A stretch of 64,000 nt of DNA from Microbacterium sp. (GTDB taxonomy: Bacteria; Actinomycetota; Actinomycetes; Actinomycetales; Microbacteriaceae): positions 1 to 64,000 of the forward strand of contig NZ_JAPSHY010000015.1 in assembly GCF_031179285.1 (NCBI RefSeq), given 5' to 3'. Positions 8,021 to 16,972 of this stretch are shown here, piece after piece. The notes under the pieces are model-generated. The model saw only the letters and a list, made by a program, of their open reading frames with translations, ran no database searches and was not told where the DNA came from. The translations under genes were made by a program, and so were the position numbers. Position 1 is the stretch's first letter, and the number at the start of each line of letters is the position of its first letter.

Positions 8021-9160
8021 TCAGGCCGTTGGTGTGGCGAAATCGGGGCGGGTGCCGTAGCGCGCAAGTGCCTCCTCATCGAGGATCACACTGAGCCCTG
8101 GGGTGTCAGGGATGTCGAGGAACCCCTCGTCGTCCAGCGACCACCCGCCTTTGATCAGATCGTCGACGTAGGCCGAGCCGGTCTTGTACTCGACCAGGTC
8201 GGTCGAGGAGAGAGCCGAAGCTAGCTGCAGGTCTGCCGCGAGCCCGACACCGGTGTTCCAGCCATGCGGGATCAGCCGGATGCCGCGGTCTTGAGCCGCC
8301 CACCCGATTCGACGCGACTCGCTCAGACCTCCGCCCTTCGTGGTGTCGGGCTGCACGATGTCGAACGCGTGCCGGTCGAGGTAGGGCTGAAAGCTCTGGC
8401 GTCTCGTCAGCACCTCGCCGCCGGAGATGCGCACGGGAGACGACGAGCGGAGCTCTGCGAGTCCGTCGACGTCGTCGGGGGCGAGTGCCTCTTCGAACCA
8501 GGCGACATCGTAGTCGGCGAGCATCCGAGCGGTCCGCTTCGCCCATGCGCGGTCGCCGGGGAAGAAGGCCTCCGAGCCGCCGGCGTCGACGGCGAGCAGA
8601 CGGTCGCCGACTGCGGCCCTCGCCGCGGCTACCGTGGCTTCGTCGGTCGCTGCGTCCACCCGACCGAACTTCCACCAGCCGATCTTGAACGCGGAGAAGC
8701 CAGCTTCGACCAGCTCCTCGAGGTTCTTGGTCATCGGCCCGGCTTCATCCATCAGCACCGATGCGTAGGGGCGCACCCGATCCCGGTATCGACCGCCGAG
8801 AAGGCGGCCGACCGGCTGGGAGGACGCCTGCCCCGCGATGTCCCACAGGGCGATGTCGATCGCGCTCGTCGCGTGCGTGAGCGAGCCTCCTCGTCCCATC
8901 CAAAACGCCGTCTGATGCAGAGTTTCCGTCAGTCGCTCGACCTCGAGCGGGTTCTCGCCGATCAGGTGGGGGGACAGCAGATCGATGGCGCCGCGCACCA
9001 GGCTCTCAGAGGTGAATGCGCTGCCGATGCCCACCGTGCCGTCGTCGGTGTGGACCGCGACGAGGGTGTGGACGATGTCGTCCGGCTGCAGTTCGTGCGA
9101 CCACCCGCCTTCGGGCGTCGCACCTCGCAGACCGCACGTGTCGATTCGGATGATGCGCAT
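8021..9160 (-). CDS. Enolase-superfamily enzyme (mandelate racemase/muconate lactonizing type)
   Basis: Product of 379 residues with the N-terminal capping domain and a C-terminal barrel. Visible landmarks are FKIG (catalytic Lys region), metal ligands in LAVDAGG, AWFEEAL and ISGGE, then DIVQPD and the IPHGWNT stretch that supplies a general-base His. This His-containing layout fits the mandelate racemase subgroup, many of whose members dehydrate sugar acids, rather than the lysine-only muconate group. The substrate is unknown. The ATG at 9160 has GGAAGG at 9170-9165. It is divergent from the amino-acid ABC operon and shares its promoter region with the TTGTCGACAA palindrome. Confidence 0.85.
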   Translation of the reverse strand: MRIIRIDTCGLRGATPEGGWSHELQPDDIVHTLVAVHTDDGTVGIGSAFTSESLVRGAIDLLSPHLIGENPLEVERLTETLHQTAFWMGRGGSLTHATSAIDIALWDIAGQASSQPVGRLLGGRYRDRVRPYASVLMDEAGPMTKNLEELVEAGFSAFKIGWWKFGRVDAATDEATVAAARAAVGDRLLAVDAGGSEAFFPGDRAWAKRTARMLADYDVAWFEEALAPDDVDGLAELRSSSPVRISGGEVLTRRQSFQPYLDRHAFDIVQPDTTKGGGLSESRRIGWAAQDRGIRLIPHGWNTGVGLAADLQLASALSSTDLVEYKTGSAYVDDLIKGGWSLDDEGFLDIPDTPGLSVILDEEALARYGTRPDFATPTA

Positions 9161-9218
9161 AAGACCTTCCAACCGTGATGAGGGAAAGGGGGCCCCTTCC
9201 GAAATCGAAGATAGTCGA

Positions 9219-9228
9219 TTGTCGACAA
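9219..9228. promoter_or_regulatory. Candidate GntR/FadR operator, copy 1
   Basis: Perfect palindrome TTGTCGACAA in the divergent promoter, 58 bases from the enolase-superfamily start and 111 bases from the substrate-binding-protein start. The same 10-mer occurs at 16264-16273 just before the gntR-type gene. The shape fits FadR-subfamily operators, which are centred on short GT..AC palindromes. Confidence 0.65.
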
Positions 9229-9339
9229 GACGGCAATCTGTGGGTAGTGTCTGTTCCGCACCCACCAGCGGTGCGACCAGCGACTCACAGCGTTGTGCAC
9301 GATGGCAGCGCCCGAGGCCCCAATCCGAAAGGCATCACA

Positions 9340-10158
9340 ATGAAGTTGACGCGCATCCTGGCCGGCGTTGCGGTGGCCGCGACCACCGTCCTCGCTCTCA
9401 CCGCGTGCACCTCGAGCGGGAGCTCGGGGGCGGCAGCGCAAGAGAGCACCCTCACGAAGGTCCTCGAGGAGAAGAAGCTCGTGGTCGGCGTCTTCGCCGA
9501 CGCTCCTCCATACGGTGTCATGAAGAGCTCGGGCGAGTACGAGGGCTTCGACATCGACGCCGCGCGCGCGCTCGCCGGATCTTTGGGGGCCGAGATCGAG
9601 TTCGTGTCGACGACGAACGCCAACCGCATCCCCCTGCTCGAAACCGGGAAGGTGGATATCGTCATCGCCGCGCTCACGAACCTGGACGAGCGCGCGCAGA
9701 AGGTGGCGATGTCGCGACCGTATGCCGCGGAAGGGCAGGTCGTGCTCGTGCCGGCGGGCAGCGACATCGCCTCCTACGACGAACTGGCAGGACGCACGGT
9801 CGCGGCGACCCGCGGCAGCGTGCCGGCGACCATCCTCGAGAACCGGTTCCCGGAGGCGAATGCGAGCCTCTTCGAAGCCGTCGCCGACTCGATCCAGGCG
9901 CTGCGCAGCAACAAGGTGGATGCACTCATGGAGAGCAACTCCGTGGTTCAGGGGATCCTCGCCGATTCGGGTGACGAGTTCATGATCGTCGACGCCCCGC
10001 AGCTGAGCCCCTCCGTCGTCTCCATGGGGCTGAAGCAAGGCGACCAGCTGTGGCTGAACTACGTCGACAACTTCATTCTCAACTACAACATCAGCGACGC
10101 CGCGAACGATTCGTACAACGAGTGGCTCGGCACCGACGTCCCCGAGCTCATCAAGTAG
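9340..10158 (+). CDS. ABC transporter substrate-binding lipoprotein, polar amino-acid type
   Basis: Family 3 extracellular solute-binding protein of 272 residues that would deliver a ligand to the permeases downstream. It has a lipoprotein signal ending in ALTAC with Cys23 as the lipidation site, then LVVGVFADAPPYGV and YEGFDIDAARALAGSLG, the signature of amino-acid binding proteins. The ATG at 9340 has GAAAGG seven bases upstream. The ligand cannot be read from sequence; neighbours suggest an amino acid or acylated/glycated derivative (inference). Confidence 0.9.
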   Translation: MKLTRILAGVAVAATTVLALTACTSSGSSGAAAQESTLTKVLEEKKLVVGVFADAPPYGVMKSSGEYEGFDIDAARALAGSLGAEIEFVSTTNANRIPLLETGKVDIVIAALTNLDERAQKVAMSRPYAAEGQVVLVPAGSDIASYDELAGRTVAATRGSVPATILENRFPEANASLFEAVADSIQALRSNKVDALMESNSVVQGILADSGDEFMIVDAPQLSPSVVSMGLKQGDQLWLNYVDNFILNYNISDAANDSYNEWLGTDVPELIK

Positions 10159-10167
10159 CGACCTCCT

Positions 10168-10197
10168 CGGCTGCCCCGCCCGTCGGCGGGGCAGCCG
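10168..10197 (+). terminator. Intercistronic hairpin between binding protein and permease genes
   Basis: CGGCTGCCCCGCC (10168-10180) pairs perfectly with GGCGGGGCAGCCG (10185-10197) around a 4-base loop, ten bases after the stop. In ABC operons such hairpins commonly attenuate transcription or protect the binding-protein mRNA, so that it is made in excess over the membrane parts. Confidence 0.8.
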
Positions 10198-10210
10198 GAA
10201 CGGACAACTC

Positions 10211-10873
10211 ATGCAACTCTTCTTCGGGGATCTGATCCCCCACGCACCCGAACTCCTCGCCGGACTCGGCATCAGCGTGCTCATCACCCTCGCAGCGGTG
10301 CTGGTCGGATCGCCGCTCGGCGTCGGCGTCTACCTGCTGCGCGCGTCCCGCAACCCCGTCCTGCGTTCCATCGGCGCCGCCTACGTCGAGATCATCCGCA
10401 ACACCCCGCTGCTGCTGCAGCTCTACCTCATCTACTTCGCCCTCCCCTCGGTCGGGGTGAACCTCGACCCCGTCACGGCCGGCGTCATCGCCCTCAGCGT
10501 GAACAACTCCGCCTACCTCGCCGAGATCTATCGCGCCGGATTCGAGGCGATTCCGAAGGGGCAGATCGAGGCGGCGGACGCCCTCGGGCTCTCCCGGCGC
10601 ACCACGTTCTTCCACGTCCGTCTCGTGCCCGCCCTGCGGAGCGTCCTGCCTTCGCTCACGAACCAGGTGATCCTGCTCTTCCTCGCCTCGTCTATCGCGT
10701 CGATCGTCGCAGTACCCGAGCTGATGCACGTGATGATGGGCATCACGACGAGCACCTTCCGCACGATCGAGACGTTCGTCGTCGGCGGACTGCTGTATTT
10801 CATCGTCGCGTTCCTGATCGCGGGAGCATCCCGTCTCGTCGAGACGCGCGGCATCCGCTGGAAGGTGTCCTGA
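10211..10873 (+). CDS. Amino-acid ABC transporter permease (HisM/GlnP type)
   Basis: Inner-membrane permease of 220 residues. It has several hydrophobic segments and the EAA loop ([27 protein letters not shown], about residues 100-126) that docks the ATPase. The family Pfam type is BPD_transp_1 of the His/Glu/Gln/Arg/opine group. GGAACGGAC upstream may serve as ribosome-binding site. Its stop overlaps the next start (TGATG), so the two permeases are translated together, probably as a heterodimer. Confidence 0.92.
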   Translation: MQLFFGDLIPHAPELLAGLGISVLITLAAVLVGSPLGVGVYLLRASRNPVLRSIGAAYVEIIRNTPLLLQLYLIYFALPSVGVNLDPVTAGVIALSVNNSAYLAEIYRAGFEAIPKGQIEAADALGLSRRTTFFHVRLVPALRSVLPSLTNQVILLFLASSIASIVAVPELMHVMMGITTSTFRTIETFVVGGLLYFIVAFLIAGASRLVETRGIRWKVS

Positions 10874-11580
10874 TGTTCACGTCCTTCGACCTGCCCGATC
10901 TTCTACTCATCCTGCAGGGGGCGTTCGTCACACTGCAGGTCTGCCTCCTCGCCGTGCTCCTCGGAGGCGTGGTCGGCATCATCTCCGGCATCCTCTCAGT
11001 GAGCCCGTTCGCCCCGCTGCGCTGGCTCAGCGCGATCTGGGTGGGCGCGATCCGCGGCATCCCGGTCCTGCTCATCATCTTCTTCGTCTACTTCGCCCTG
11101 CCGCTGATGTCGCCGGGAAGCAACGTCCCGGACTACTGGGCCGCTGTGCTCGCGCTCACAATCTTCGCGTCGGCGTACATCAGCGAGATCGTCCGCGGGA
11201 GCATCCAGGCGATACCGGGAGGTCAGGTCGAGGCGGCCCAGGCTCTTGGGCTGTCATGGCCGAAGCAGCTCCGCTACGTGGTCATGCCGCAAGCCGCGCG
11301 CATCATGGTGCCGCCGGGGATCGGGTTCCTGGTGGTGCTGGTCAAGGACAGCTCCCTCGTCGCCGTGATCGGTCTCATCGAGCTCACCCGCGCCGGCAAC
11401 ATCGTCGCCTCGCAGACGGGGCAGCCGATCCTCGCCTACGTGGTGGTCGGCGCGGTCTACTTCGTCATCTGCTTCGCCCTCTCGGTCGCCGGCCGGCGGT
11501 ACGAGAGACGGCTCACCATTCACGCGCGCCCGCCCCGGGTGAGAGACGCGCTCACACCGTCCCGAGGAGACTCGAAATGA
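10873..11580 (+). CDS. Amino-acid ABC transporter permease, second subunit
   Basis: Permease of 235 residues of the same His/Glu/Gln/Arg/opine group. It carries an EAA-type loop ([25 protein letters not shown]) and a [17 protein letters not shown] membrane segment typical of this family. It overlaps the upstream permease by one base and the ATPase gene by four (ATGA), indicating strict stoichiometric coupling. Confidence 0.92.
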   Translation: MFTSFDLPDLLLILQGAFVTLQVCLLAVLLGGVVGIISGILSVSPFAPLRWLSAIWVGAIRGIPVLLIIFFVYFALPLMSPGSNVPDYWAAVLALTIFASAYISEIVRGSIQAIPGGQVEAAQALGLSWPKQLRYVVMPQAARIMVPPGIGFLVVLVKDSSLVAVIGLIELTRAGNIVASQTGQPILAYVVVGAVYFVICFALSVAGRRYERRLTIHARPPRVRDALTPSRGDSK

Positions 11581-12305
11581 TCACCGTCACCGACCTGCGA
11601 CTCAGCTTCGGCTCCACCGAAGTGCTTCACGGAATCACCTGCGACGTCGCTGAAGGCGAGGTCGTCTGCATCATCGGGGCGTCCGGCTCAGGCAAGAGCA
11701 CGCTCCTGCGCTGCGTGAATGGTCTCGAGACCCCGAGTCACGGCAGCGTCGAGGTGAACGGCCATCTGCTCACCGCGAAGGAACGGCGCTCGAGTCTCGC
11801 CGCCATCCGTCGCGACGTCGGCATGGTGTTCCAGCAGTTCAACCTGTTCCCGCACCTCACGGCGCGGGAGAACGTCACACTTGCCCCCCGCAAGGTCCTC
11901 GGGTTGAGCGCTCACGAGGCCCGCGAACGGGCGGACGCACTCCTGGCGAAGGTGGGGCTCGCCGCGAAGGCCGATGCGTTCCCCGGGAATCTCTCCGGGG
12001 GCCAGGCACAGCGGGTCGCGATCGCTCGCGCGTTGGCGATGCAGCCGAGCGTGATGCTCTTCGACGAGCCGACGTCGGCGTTGGACCCCGAGATCGTCGG
12101 CGAGGTGCTCGCGGTGATGAAGGGGCTCGCCGCGGAGGGGATGACGATGGTCGTCGTCACGCACGAGATCGGGTTCGCGCGCGAGGTCGCCGACCGGGTG
12201 ATCTACATGGATGACGGGCGGATCGTCGAGAGCGGCACTCCGAAGGAGCTACTCTCCAACGCACAGACAGAGCGGGCGCGCGCCTTTCTCGGGAAGGTGC
12301 TCTGA
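11577..12305 (+). CDS. Amino-acid ABC transporter ATP-binding protein
   Basis: ATPase of 242 residues. Walker A is GASGSGKST (about residues 36-44), the Q-loop is FQQFNLFPH, the signature [15 protein letters not shown], Walker [13 protein letters not shown], and the H-loop VVVTHE. This matches the GlnQ/HisP group. GAGGAGA lies six bases upstream of the ATG, which overlaps the permease stop. It completes a four-gene importer. Confidence 0.95.
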   Translation: MITVTDLRLSFGSTEVLHGITCDVAEGEVVCIIGASGSGKSTLLRCVNGLETPSHGSVEVNGHLLTAKERRSSLAAIRRDVGMVFQQFNLFPHLTARENVTLAPRKVLGLSAHEARERADALLAKVGLAAKADAFPGNLSGGQAQRVAIARALAMQPSVMLFDEPTSALDPEIVGEVLAVMKGLAAEGMTMVVVTHEIGFAREVADRVIYMDDGRIVESGTPKELLSNAQTERARAFLGKVL

Positions 12306-12309
12306 CACC

Positions 12310-13905
12310 GTGATCGATCTCCTCATCCGCGGGGCGAGTGTCATCGACGGTTCGGGCGTACCGGAGTTCGCGGCAGACGTCGGGATCGTCGGCACGCGCA
12401 TCGCGTTCGTCGGGCGCGATCCCGGAGCCGGGGCGGTTGAGGAGATCGACGCGACGGGGCTACTGCTGACTCCGGGCCTCATCGATCCCCACAGCCATAG
12501 CGACTGGTCGATCCTCGGAAACCGAGATGCGCTGAGCACGGTACACCAAGGAGTCACGACGGAGGTCGTGGGGAACTGTGGAGTGACCTATGCGCCGATC
12601 GCGGAGGGTGACGAAGAGACTGCCCGCCGGGCGCTGGCCGCTTTCGGATACGAAGGCGAGGTGCCATGGCGATCGTTCGCCGACCTCCTGAGCGTCGTGC
12701 ACGGAGGAGGCACCGCTCAGAACCTCGCCTGGTTCGTCGGTCACACCGGCCTGCGCCGAGCTGCGGAACGCCACGGGGGCGACTTGGTCGGCACGATGGA
12801 GCGGGACCTGCATGAGGCGCTGGAGGCGGGTGCGATCGGCTTCAGTTCCGGCCTGGAATACGGCGCGGGTCGGAACGCTGAGACCTCGGAACTGGAGGCA
12901 CTCGCGCGCGTGGCTGGCCGCTACGGGGCGATGTACGCGAGCCATATCCGCAATCGAGACGTGGCGCTGGCGGAGGCCGTTGAGGAGTTCTTTCGCGTCG
13001 TGCATGCGGGAGACCTGCGCGCGCAGCTCTCGCACCTCAACGTGCGGCACGGCACGGGGGCCGCGACGGGCGCCTGGGCGAAAGCGGTGGCGCGTCTGGA
13101 GCGCGAGCGCCGTTCCGGTGTCGACGTCCTGGCGGATATGACGCCCTATCCGGAAGGCATCGGCCTCGCTGCCGGCCTGCTGCCCGACTGGCTGCTGTCC
13201 GAGGGGGAGGAGGCGGCGGCCGACGCGCTCCGGAGCGCCGAGGTCCGGGCGCGCGTGCGTGAGGACTCCGACCGATACTGGCGGTTCGTGCACCGCGGAC
13301 AGTGGGGCCGGGTGCGACTGGCGGTGAGCCCTGCCACCCCGGAATGGGAGGGGCTGACGTTTCCAGAGATCGCAGCGGTCAACGGAACGGACGAGTGGGA
13401 CGCGTACTTCGACGTCATGGCGGCATCGGGCGGAGACCTGGGCGCGGTGCAGTTCATGGGGGCGCTGTTCGAGCCCGACCATGTCGCGGAGGCTGTGAGC
13501 CACGACCGCTTCCTGCTCGGCGTGGACGGCTTCACCTCCCGCCGCGACGGCGTACTCGGTGCGCGGACGCCGCACCCGCTCTTCTTTCACGGCTACCAGC
13601 ACTTCCTGAGCCACCACGCGCTACGCGCGGGAACCCTGCGCCTCGAGAACGCCGTGCACAAGATGACGGCGGCGGTCGCGGCGCATTTCGGTCTCCGCGA
13701 TCGGGGCTGCGTCGCCGAAGGAGCATTCGCCGACCTCGTCCTCTGGGACCGGGAGCTGCTCCGGGAGACCGACACATTCGTCATGCCTGAGCACTACGCC
13801 ACAGCCGCTCGCCATGTCTGGGTGAACGGCACGCCGGTGGTCGAGCACGGGATCCGCACCGTACACCGACCTGGAACTCGATTGGAAAGAGCAGATGTCA
13901 CCTGA
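12310..13905 (+). CDS. D-aminoacylase family amidohydrolase
   Basis: Zinc amidohydrolase of 531 residues, expected to remove the acyl group from N-acyl-D-amino acids. All metal-binding positions of the family can be seen: H61 and H63 (PHSHSD), the bridging C90 (GNCGV), H212 (ASHIRNRD), H242 (LSHLNVRHG) and D406 (GVDGFTSR). The GTG at 12310 lies four bases after the ATPase stop, and the 3' end overlaps the next gene by 11 bases, so it belongs to the transport operon. The substrate acyl and amino acid are not determined by the sequence. N-acyl-D-glutamate and related deacylases share this fold. Confidence 0.88.
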   Translation: MIDLLIRGASVIDGSGVPEFAADVGIVGTRIAFVGRDPGAGAVEEIDATGLLLTPGLIDPHSHSDWSILGNRDALSTVHQGVTTEVVGNCGVTYAPIAEGDEETARRALAAFGYEGEVPWRSFADLLSVVHGGGTAQNLAWFVGHTGLRRAAERHGGDLVGTMERDLHEALEAGAIGFSSGLEYGAGRNAETSELEALARVAGRYGAMYASHIRNRDVALAEAVEEFFRVVHAGDLRAQLSHLNVRHGTGAATGAWAKAVARLERERRSGVDVLADMTPYPEGIGLAAGLLPDWLLSEGEEAAADALRSAEVRARVREDSDRYWRFVHRGQWGRVRLAVSPATPEWEGLTFPEIAAVNGTDEWDAYFDVMAASGGDLGAVQFMGALFEPDHVAEAVSHDRFLLGVDGFTSRRDGVLGARTPHPLFFHGYQHFLSHHALRAGTLRLENAVHKMTAAVAAHFGLRDRGCVAEGAFADLVLWDRELLRETDTFVMPEHYATAARHVWVNGTPVVEHGIRTVHRPGTRLERADVT

Positions 13906-15400
13906 ATCGTCACCCGCGGCGACCGGCCTCGCCGCCTCCCGTCGCCGCCGCACGATGCACCCCGCCGCTCCGACCGGGCTTGAGGAGAGGGGGCGTCTCA
14001 CGCCGGCTGTGACAGGATTCGCCGTCGCTGCCGCGGTCGGCGGATTCCTCTTCGGATTCGACACCGCCGTGATCAACGGCGCGGTCACGGCGATCGAGAG
14101 CAACCTCGGTCTCGACGCGGTCGGCCTCGGCGTGGTCGTCGCGGTCACGCTGCTCGGCGCGGCGCTGGGTGCGCTCGGCGCCGGCTGGATCGCGGACCGC
14201 ATCGGGCGGCCCCGCACGATGATGATGGCGGGGGTCGTCTTCTTCGTCGCAGCGATCGGATGCGGCATGGCCCACGGGGTGGTCGACCTGGCGGCGTGGC
14301 GGCTTGTGACAGGCATCGCGGTCGGGTTCGCCACCGTGCTCGGCCCGCTGTACATCTCGGAGATCGCTCCCGCGCATGCCCGCGGGCGCTTGGCCTCGAT
14401 GCAGCAGATGGCGATCGTGCTGGGGATCTTCATGGCGCTGCTCTCCGACAGCGGGATCGCCCTGGCCCTGGGTGGCGCGGACGCCGAGCTGTTCCTCGGG
14501 CTGCCTGCATGGCGCTGGATGTTCATCGCCGGCGTGATCCCCGCGCTGATCTACCTGGGCCTGGCGCTCGTCGTCCCGGAGTCGCCGCGACATCTGGTCG
14601 CTCGCGGGCGGGTGACGGCGGCCCGGCAGGTGCTCATCCGCCTCCAACGCGTCGACCCGACCGAGGCGCGCATCCTGACAGATCGGATCGAGGAGACGCT
14701 GCAGCAGAACGACGCCGGCCGGTTCCGCGATCTGCTGGACAAACGTCGCGGCCTTCTTCCCGTGGTCTGGACCGGCATCGGCGTAGCGGCTCTGCAGGCG
14801 CTGGTCGGCATCGACGTCATCTTCTACTATTCGACGTCGCTCTGGGAGTCGGTCGGCTTCGAGGAGTCCGCCGCGTTCGGCCTGTCGGTGCTCAGCTCCT
14901 TCATCAACGTCGCTGCGACCATCGCCGCCATCGTGCTCATCGACCGAGTCGGACGACGGATCCTGCTCCTCGCGGGGTCGGTCGGCATGTTCTTCAGCCT
15001 CATCCTGGTCAGCGTGGGGTTCTCAACGGCACGCATTGCGGATGGATCACCCCAGCTCGAGGGTGCATGGGGGCCCGTCACCCTGCTCGGTGCGAACCTC
15101 TTCGTCGTAGCATTCGCCGTCTCCTGGGGCCCAGTCGTCTGGGTGCTGCTCGGGGAGATGTTCCCGAACCACATCCGCGGAGTCGCTCTGTCTGTCTGCG
15201 CCTCGGCGAACTGGCTCGCGGGCGTGGCGCTGAACTTCTCGTTCCCGAGCCTGCGCGACATCTCGCTGCCCGGCAGCTACGCCCTGTACGCAGTGATGGC
15301 GGCCCTGTCGTTCCTGATCGTGTACTTCGGCGTCAGAGAGACCAATGGGCGATCGCTTGAGGAGATGCGCACGAGCGCTGGGGCGGAAGGCGCGTCGTGA
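13895..15400 (+). CDS. MFS transporter, sugar porter family
   Basis: Twelve-helix proton-coupled importer of 501 residues. Family signatures include GFLFGFDTAVINGA near residue 50, DRIGRPR in the helix 2-3 loop, PESPRHLVARGR in the central loop, DRVGRRILLL in the helix 8-9 loop and VLLGEMFPNHIRG near helix 10. These are typical of monosaccharide/polyol porters such as XylE and GlcP. The start overlaps the amidohydrolase gene and its stop overlaps the next gene (GTGA). Finding a sugar importer in an operon with an amino-acid importer is unusual. Confidence 0.92.
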   Translation: MSPESSPAATGLAASRRRRTMHPAAPTGLEERGRLTPAVTGFAVAAAVGGFLFGFDTAVINGAVTAIESNLGLDAVGLGVVVAVTLLGAALGALGAGWIADRIGRPRTMMMAGVVFFVAAIGCGMAHGVVDLAAWRLVTGIAVGFATVLGPLYISEIAPAHARGRLASMQQMAIVLGIFMALLSDSGIALALGGADAELFLGLPAWRWMFIAGVIPALIYLGLALVVPESPRHLVARGRVTAARQVLIRLQRVDPTEARILTDRIEETLQQNDAGRFRDLLDKRRGLLPVVWTGIGVAALQALVGIDVIFYYSTSLWESVGFEESAAFGLSVLSSFINVAATIAAIVLIDRVGRRILLLAGSVGMFFSLILVSVGFSTARIADGSPQLEGAWGPVTLLGANLFVVAFAVSWGPVVWVLLGEMFPNHIRGVALSVCASANWLAGVALNFSFPSLRDISLPGSYALYAVMAALSFLIVYFGVRETNGRSLEEMRTSAGAEGAS

Positions 15401-16296
15401 TCGCACGACAGCACAGGATCAGGGAAGGCGACGCCGCGAACCCGCCGTCGGCGGCACTGACGTGTCTCCTCCGAGCTGACGGTGCTCGCGTGACGATCGC
15501 GCCAGCGCATGGCTGCCTCATCGAGCAGATCGACCCGGGCGACGGGAACATACTGTGGACGGACGGGCGTCGACCGCGCCTGCTCGAACCCTCCGGGTTG
15601 GTCGGCGAGGAGTCTGCCCGCCAGTTCGACGACGATGTTCTCGTGGGCGGCTGGTTCCCGATGTTTCCCAACGCCGGCATCCCCACCCCGAACACGCAGC
15701 AGCACGGCTGGGCGCCCCGTGTCCGGTGGACGGTCGTCGACCGCACCCCGACGAGAGTGGTGTGCGTCGCCAAGGGACCGTTCCTCGATGGAGGCGTCGC
15801 TGAGGTGATGCGGACCCTCGATCTCGAGCCCGACGCGCTCACGGTATCGAGCACCGTGAGGAATGCGGGGGACGGCGTCCGGTCGTTCACCTGGGGCGAG
15901 CACCCGTGCTTCTCACGCGACCGCTTCGCCCCAGGCCACGCGGTCTTCGCCGGGGAGTGGATGGCAGCGGTTCCGGGGCAGGCGAACGGCGCCGCGGGGC
16001 ACAACTCCCGCAGCGGCCCTAAAGCTACCGCGTCCGTCGTCGGCCCGTGGCAGACCGTCAGCCTGATCGACGAGGCGGGAACACTTCCGCACTGGCTGTA
16101 CTGGTACAACTACGCGGCCGCCGAGCTGCCGCGCGCCGACACCCTCGCGTGGGAGCCGTCGACCGCAGCGGGGCTGGGGGTGGCTGATGCGATGGACGCC
16201 GACGAGGTGGAAAGGCTGGGCCCCGGCGAGACCTTCCAAGCTACGCTCCGATGCGAATGGACTTTGTCGACAATCTTGCCCGCGCAGGTACGATGA
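15397..16296 (+). CDS. Galactose-mutarotase-like (aldose 1-epimerase fold) protein
   Basis: Product of 299 residues resembling the galactose mutarotase-like superfamily. Features are an early APAHGCLIEQI segment, the WGEHPCF motif (a His-containing loop at about residue 167-173) and a C-terminal E-containing ETFQATLRCEW strand. The role would be interconversion or recognition of sugar anomers. It starts with GTG overlapping the stop of the sugar porter gene. The last codons contain the TTGTCGACAA operator candidate that precedes the GntR gene. Fold-level assignment is fair; the sugar is unknown. Confidence 0.72.
   Translation: MIARQHRIREGDAANPPSAALTCLLRADGARVTIAPAHGCLIEQIDPGDGNILWTDGRRPRLLEPSGLVGEESARQFDDDVLVGGWFPMFPNAGIPTPNTQQHGWAPRVRWTVVDRTPTRVVCVAKGPFLDGGVAEVMRTLDLEPDALTVSSTVRNAGDGVRSFTWGEHPCFSRDRFAPGHAVFAGEWMAAVPGQANGAAGHNSRSGPKATASVVGPWQTVSLIDEAGTLPHWLYWYNYAAAELPRADTLAWEPSTAAGLGVADAMDADEVERLGPGETFQATLRCEWTLSTILPAQVR
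16264..16273. promoter_or_regulatory. Candidate GntR/FadR operator, copy 2
   Basis: Perfect palindrome TTGTCGACAA identical to that at 9219-9228. It lies inside the 3' end of the mutarotase-like gene, 24 bases before the start of the gntR-type gene, and would serve for autoregulation. Confidence 0.65.
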
Positions 16297-16297
16297 C

Positions 16298-16972
16298 ATG
16301 ATGACCGCTCTCTCCTCCCTGCCTTCCGTGCCCGCGGCCTCGCGCCGAGAGCGTGTCGCCGAGATCCTTCGTGAGGCCATCACCACTGGCGGCCTGGAAC
16401 CGGGTCAGAAGCTGACTGAGCTCGAGCTGGCCGCTCAGCTGGGCACGAGCCGCGCCCCGGTGCGCGAGGCGCTGCGCCAACTCGAACAGGAGGGACTCGT
16501 CGTCTCCTATCCGTACCGCGGAACCGAGGTGCTCGGGGTCTCCCAGGAGGAGATCGAGAACGTGCTCGTGCCCATTCGCATCGCGCTGGAGCGCTTCGCG
16601 TTCGACAAGGCGATGTCCGTGGTGACCGACGAGGACATCGCCGGGCTGAACGCCATCATCGACAGCATGGATGCGGCGGCCTCTGCGGGGGATCCGGCCC
16701 GCCTCGCCGACGACGACATCCGCTTCCACGAGGCCATCGTGGTGTTGTCCGGTCAGCAGCACTGCCTGCAGATCTGGCGCACGATACAGCCCCGCGTACG
16801 TGCCTATTTCCGCCGCGACGCGAACTACTACAGCGACTCTCACGCTGTGGCCGACCAGCACCGAGACCTCATCCGCGCGCTGCAGAGCGGCGATAGCGCC
16901 CGCGGCTTGCAGGCGATCACGGAGCACATTCGAACGCACTTCTCGTCGGCGGTGCCGGAGGGCGACCGGTGA
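16298..16972 (+). CDS. GntR family transcriptional regulator (FadR subfamily, FCD domain)
   Basis: Regulator of 224 residues. N-terminal winged helix (about residues 15-80: ILREAITTGGLEPGQKLTELELAAQLGTSRAPVREALRQL is the region, residues 24-63) and a helical FCD ligand-binding domain from about residue 90 with the metal-binding pattern D..RFHEAI ... and a C-terminal H-containing helix (ITEHIRTHFSSAV). FCD regulators commonly sense sugar acids, amino acids or other carboxylates. It starts one base after the upstream stop at 16296 and overlaps the next gene, so it is part of the operon it probably controls. Confidence 0.9.
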   Translation: MMTALSSLPSVPAASRRERVAEILREAITTGGLEPGQKLTELELAAQLGTSRAPVREALRQLEQEGLVVSYPYRGTEVLGVSQEEIENVLVPIRIALERFAFDKAMSVVTDEDIAGLNAIIDSMDAAASAGDPARLADDDIRFHEAIVVLSGQQHCLQIWRTIQPRVRAYFRRDANYYSDSHAVADQHRDLIRALQSGDSARGLQAITEHIRTHFSSAVPEGDR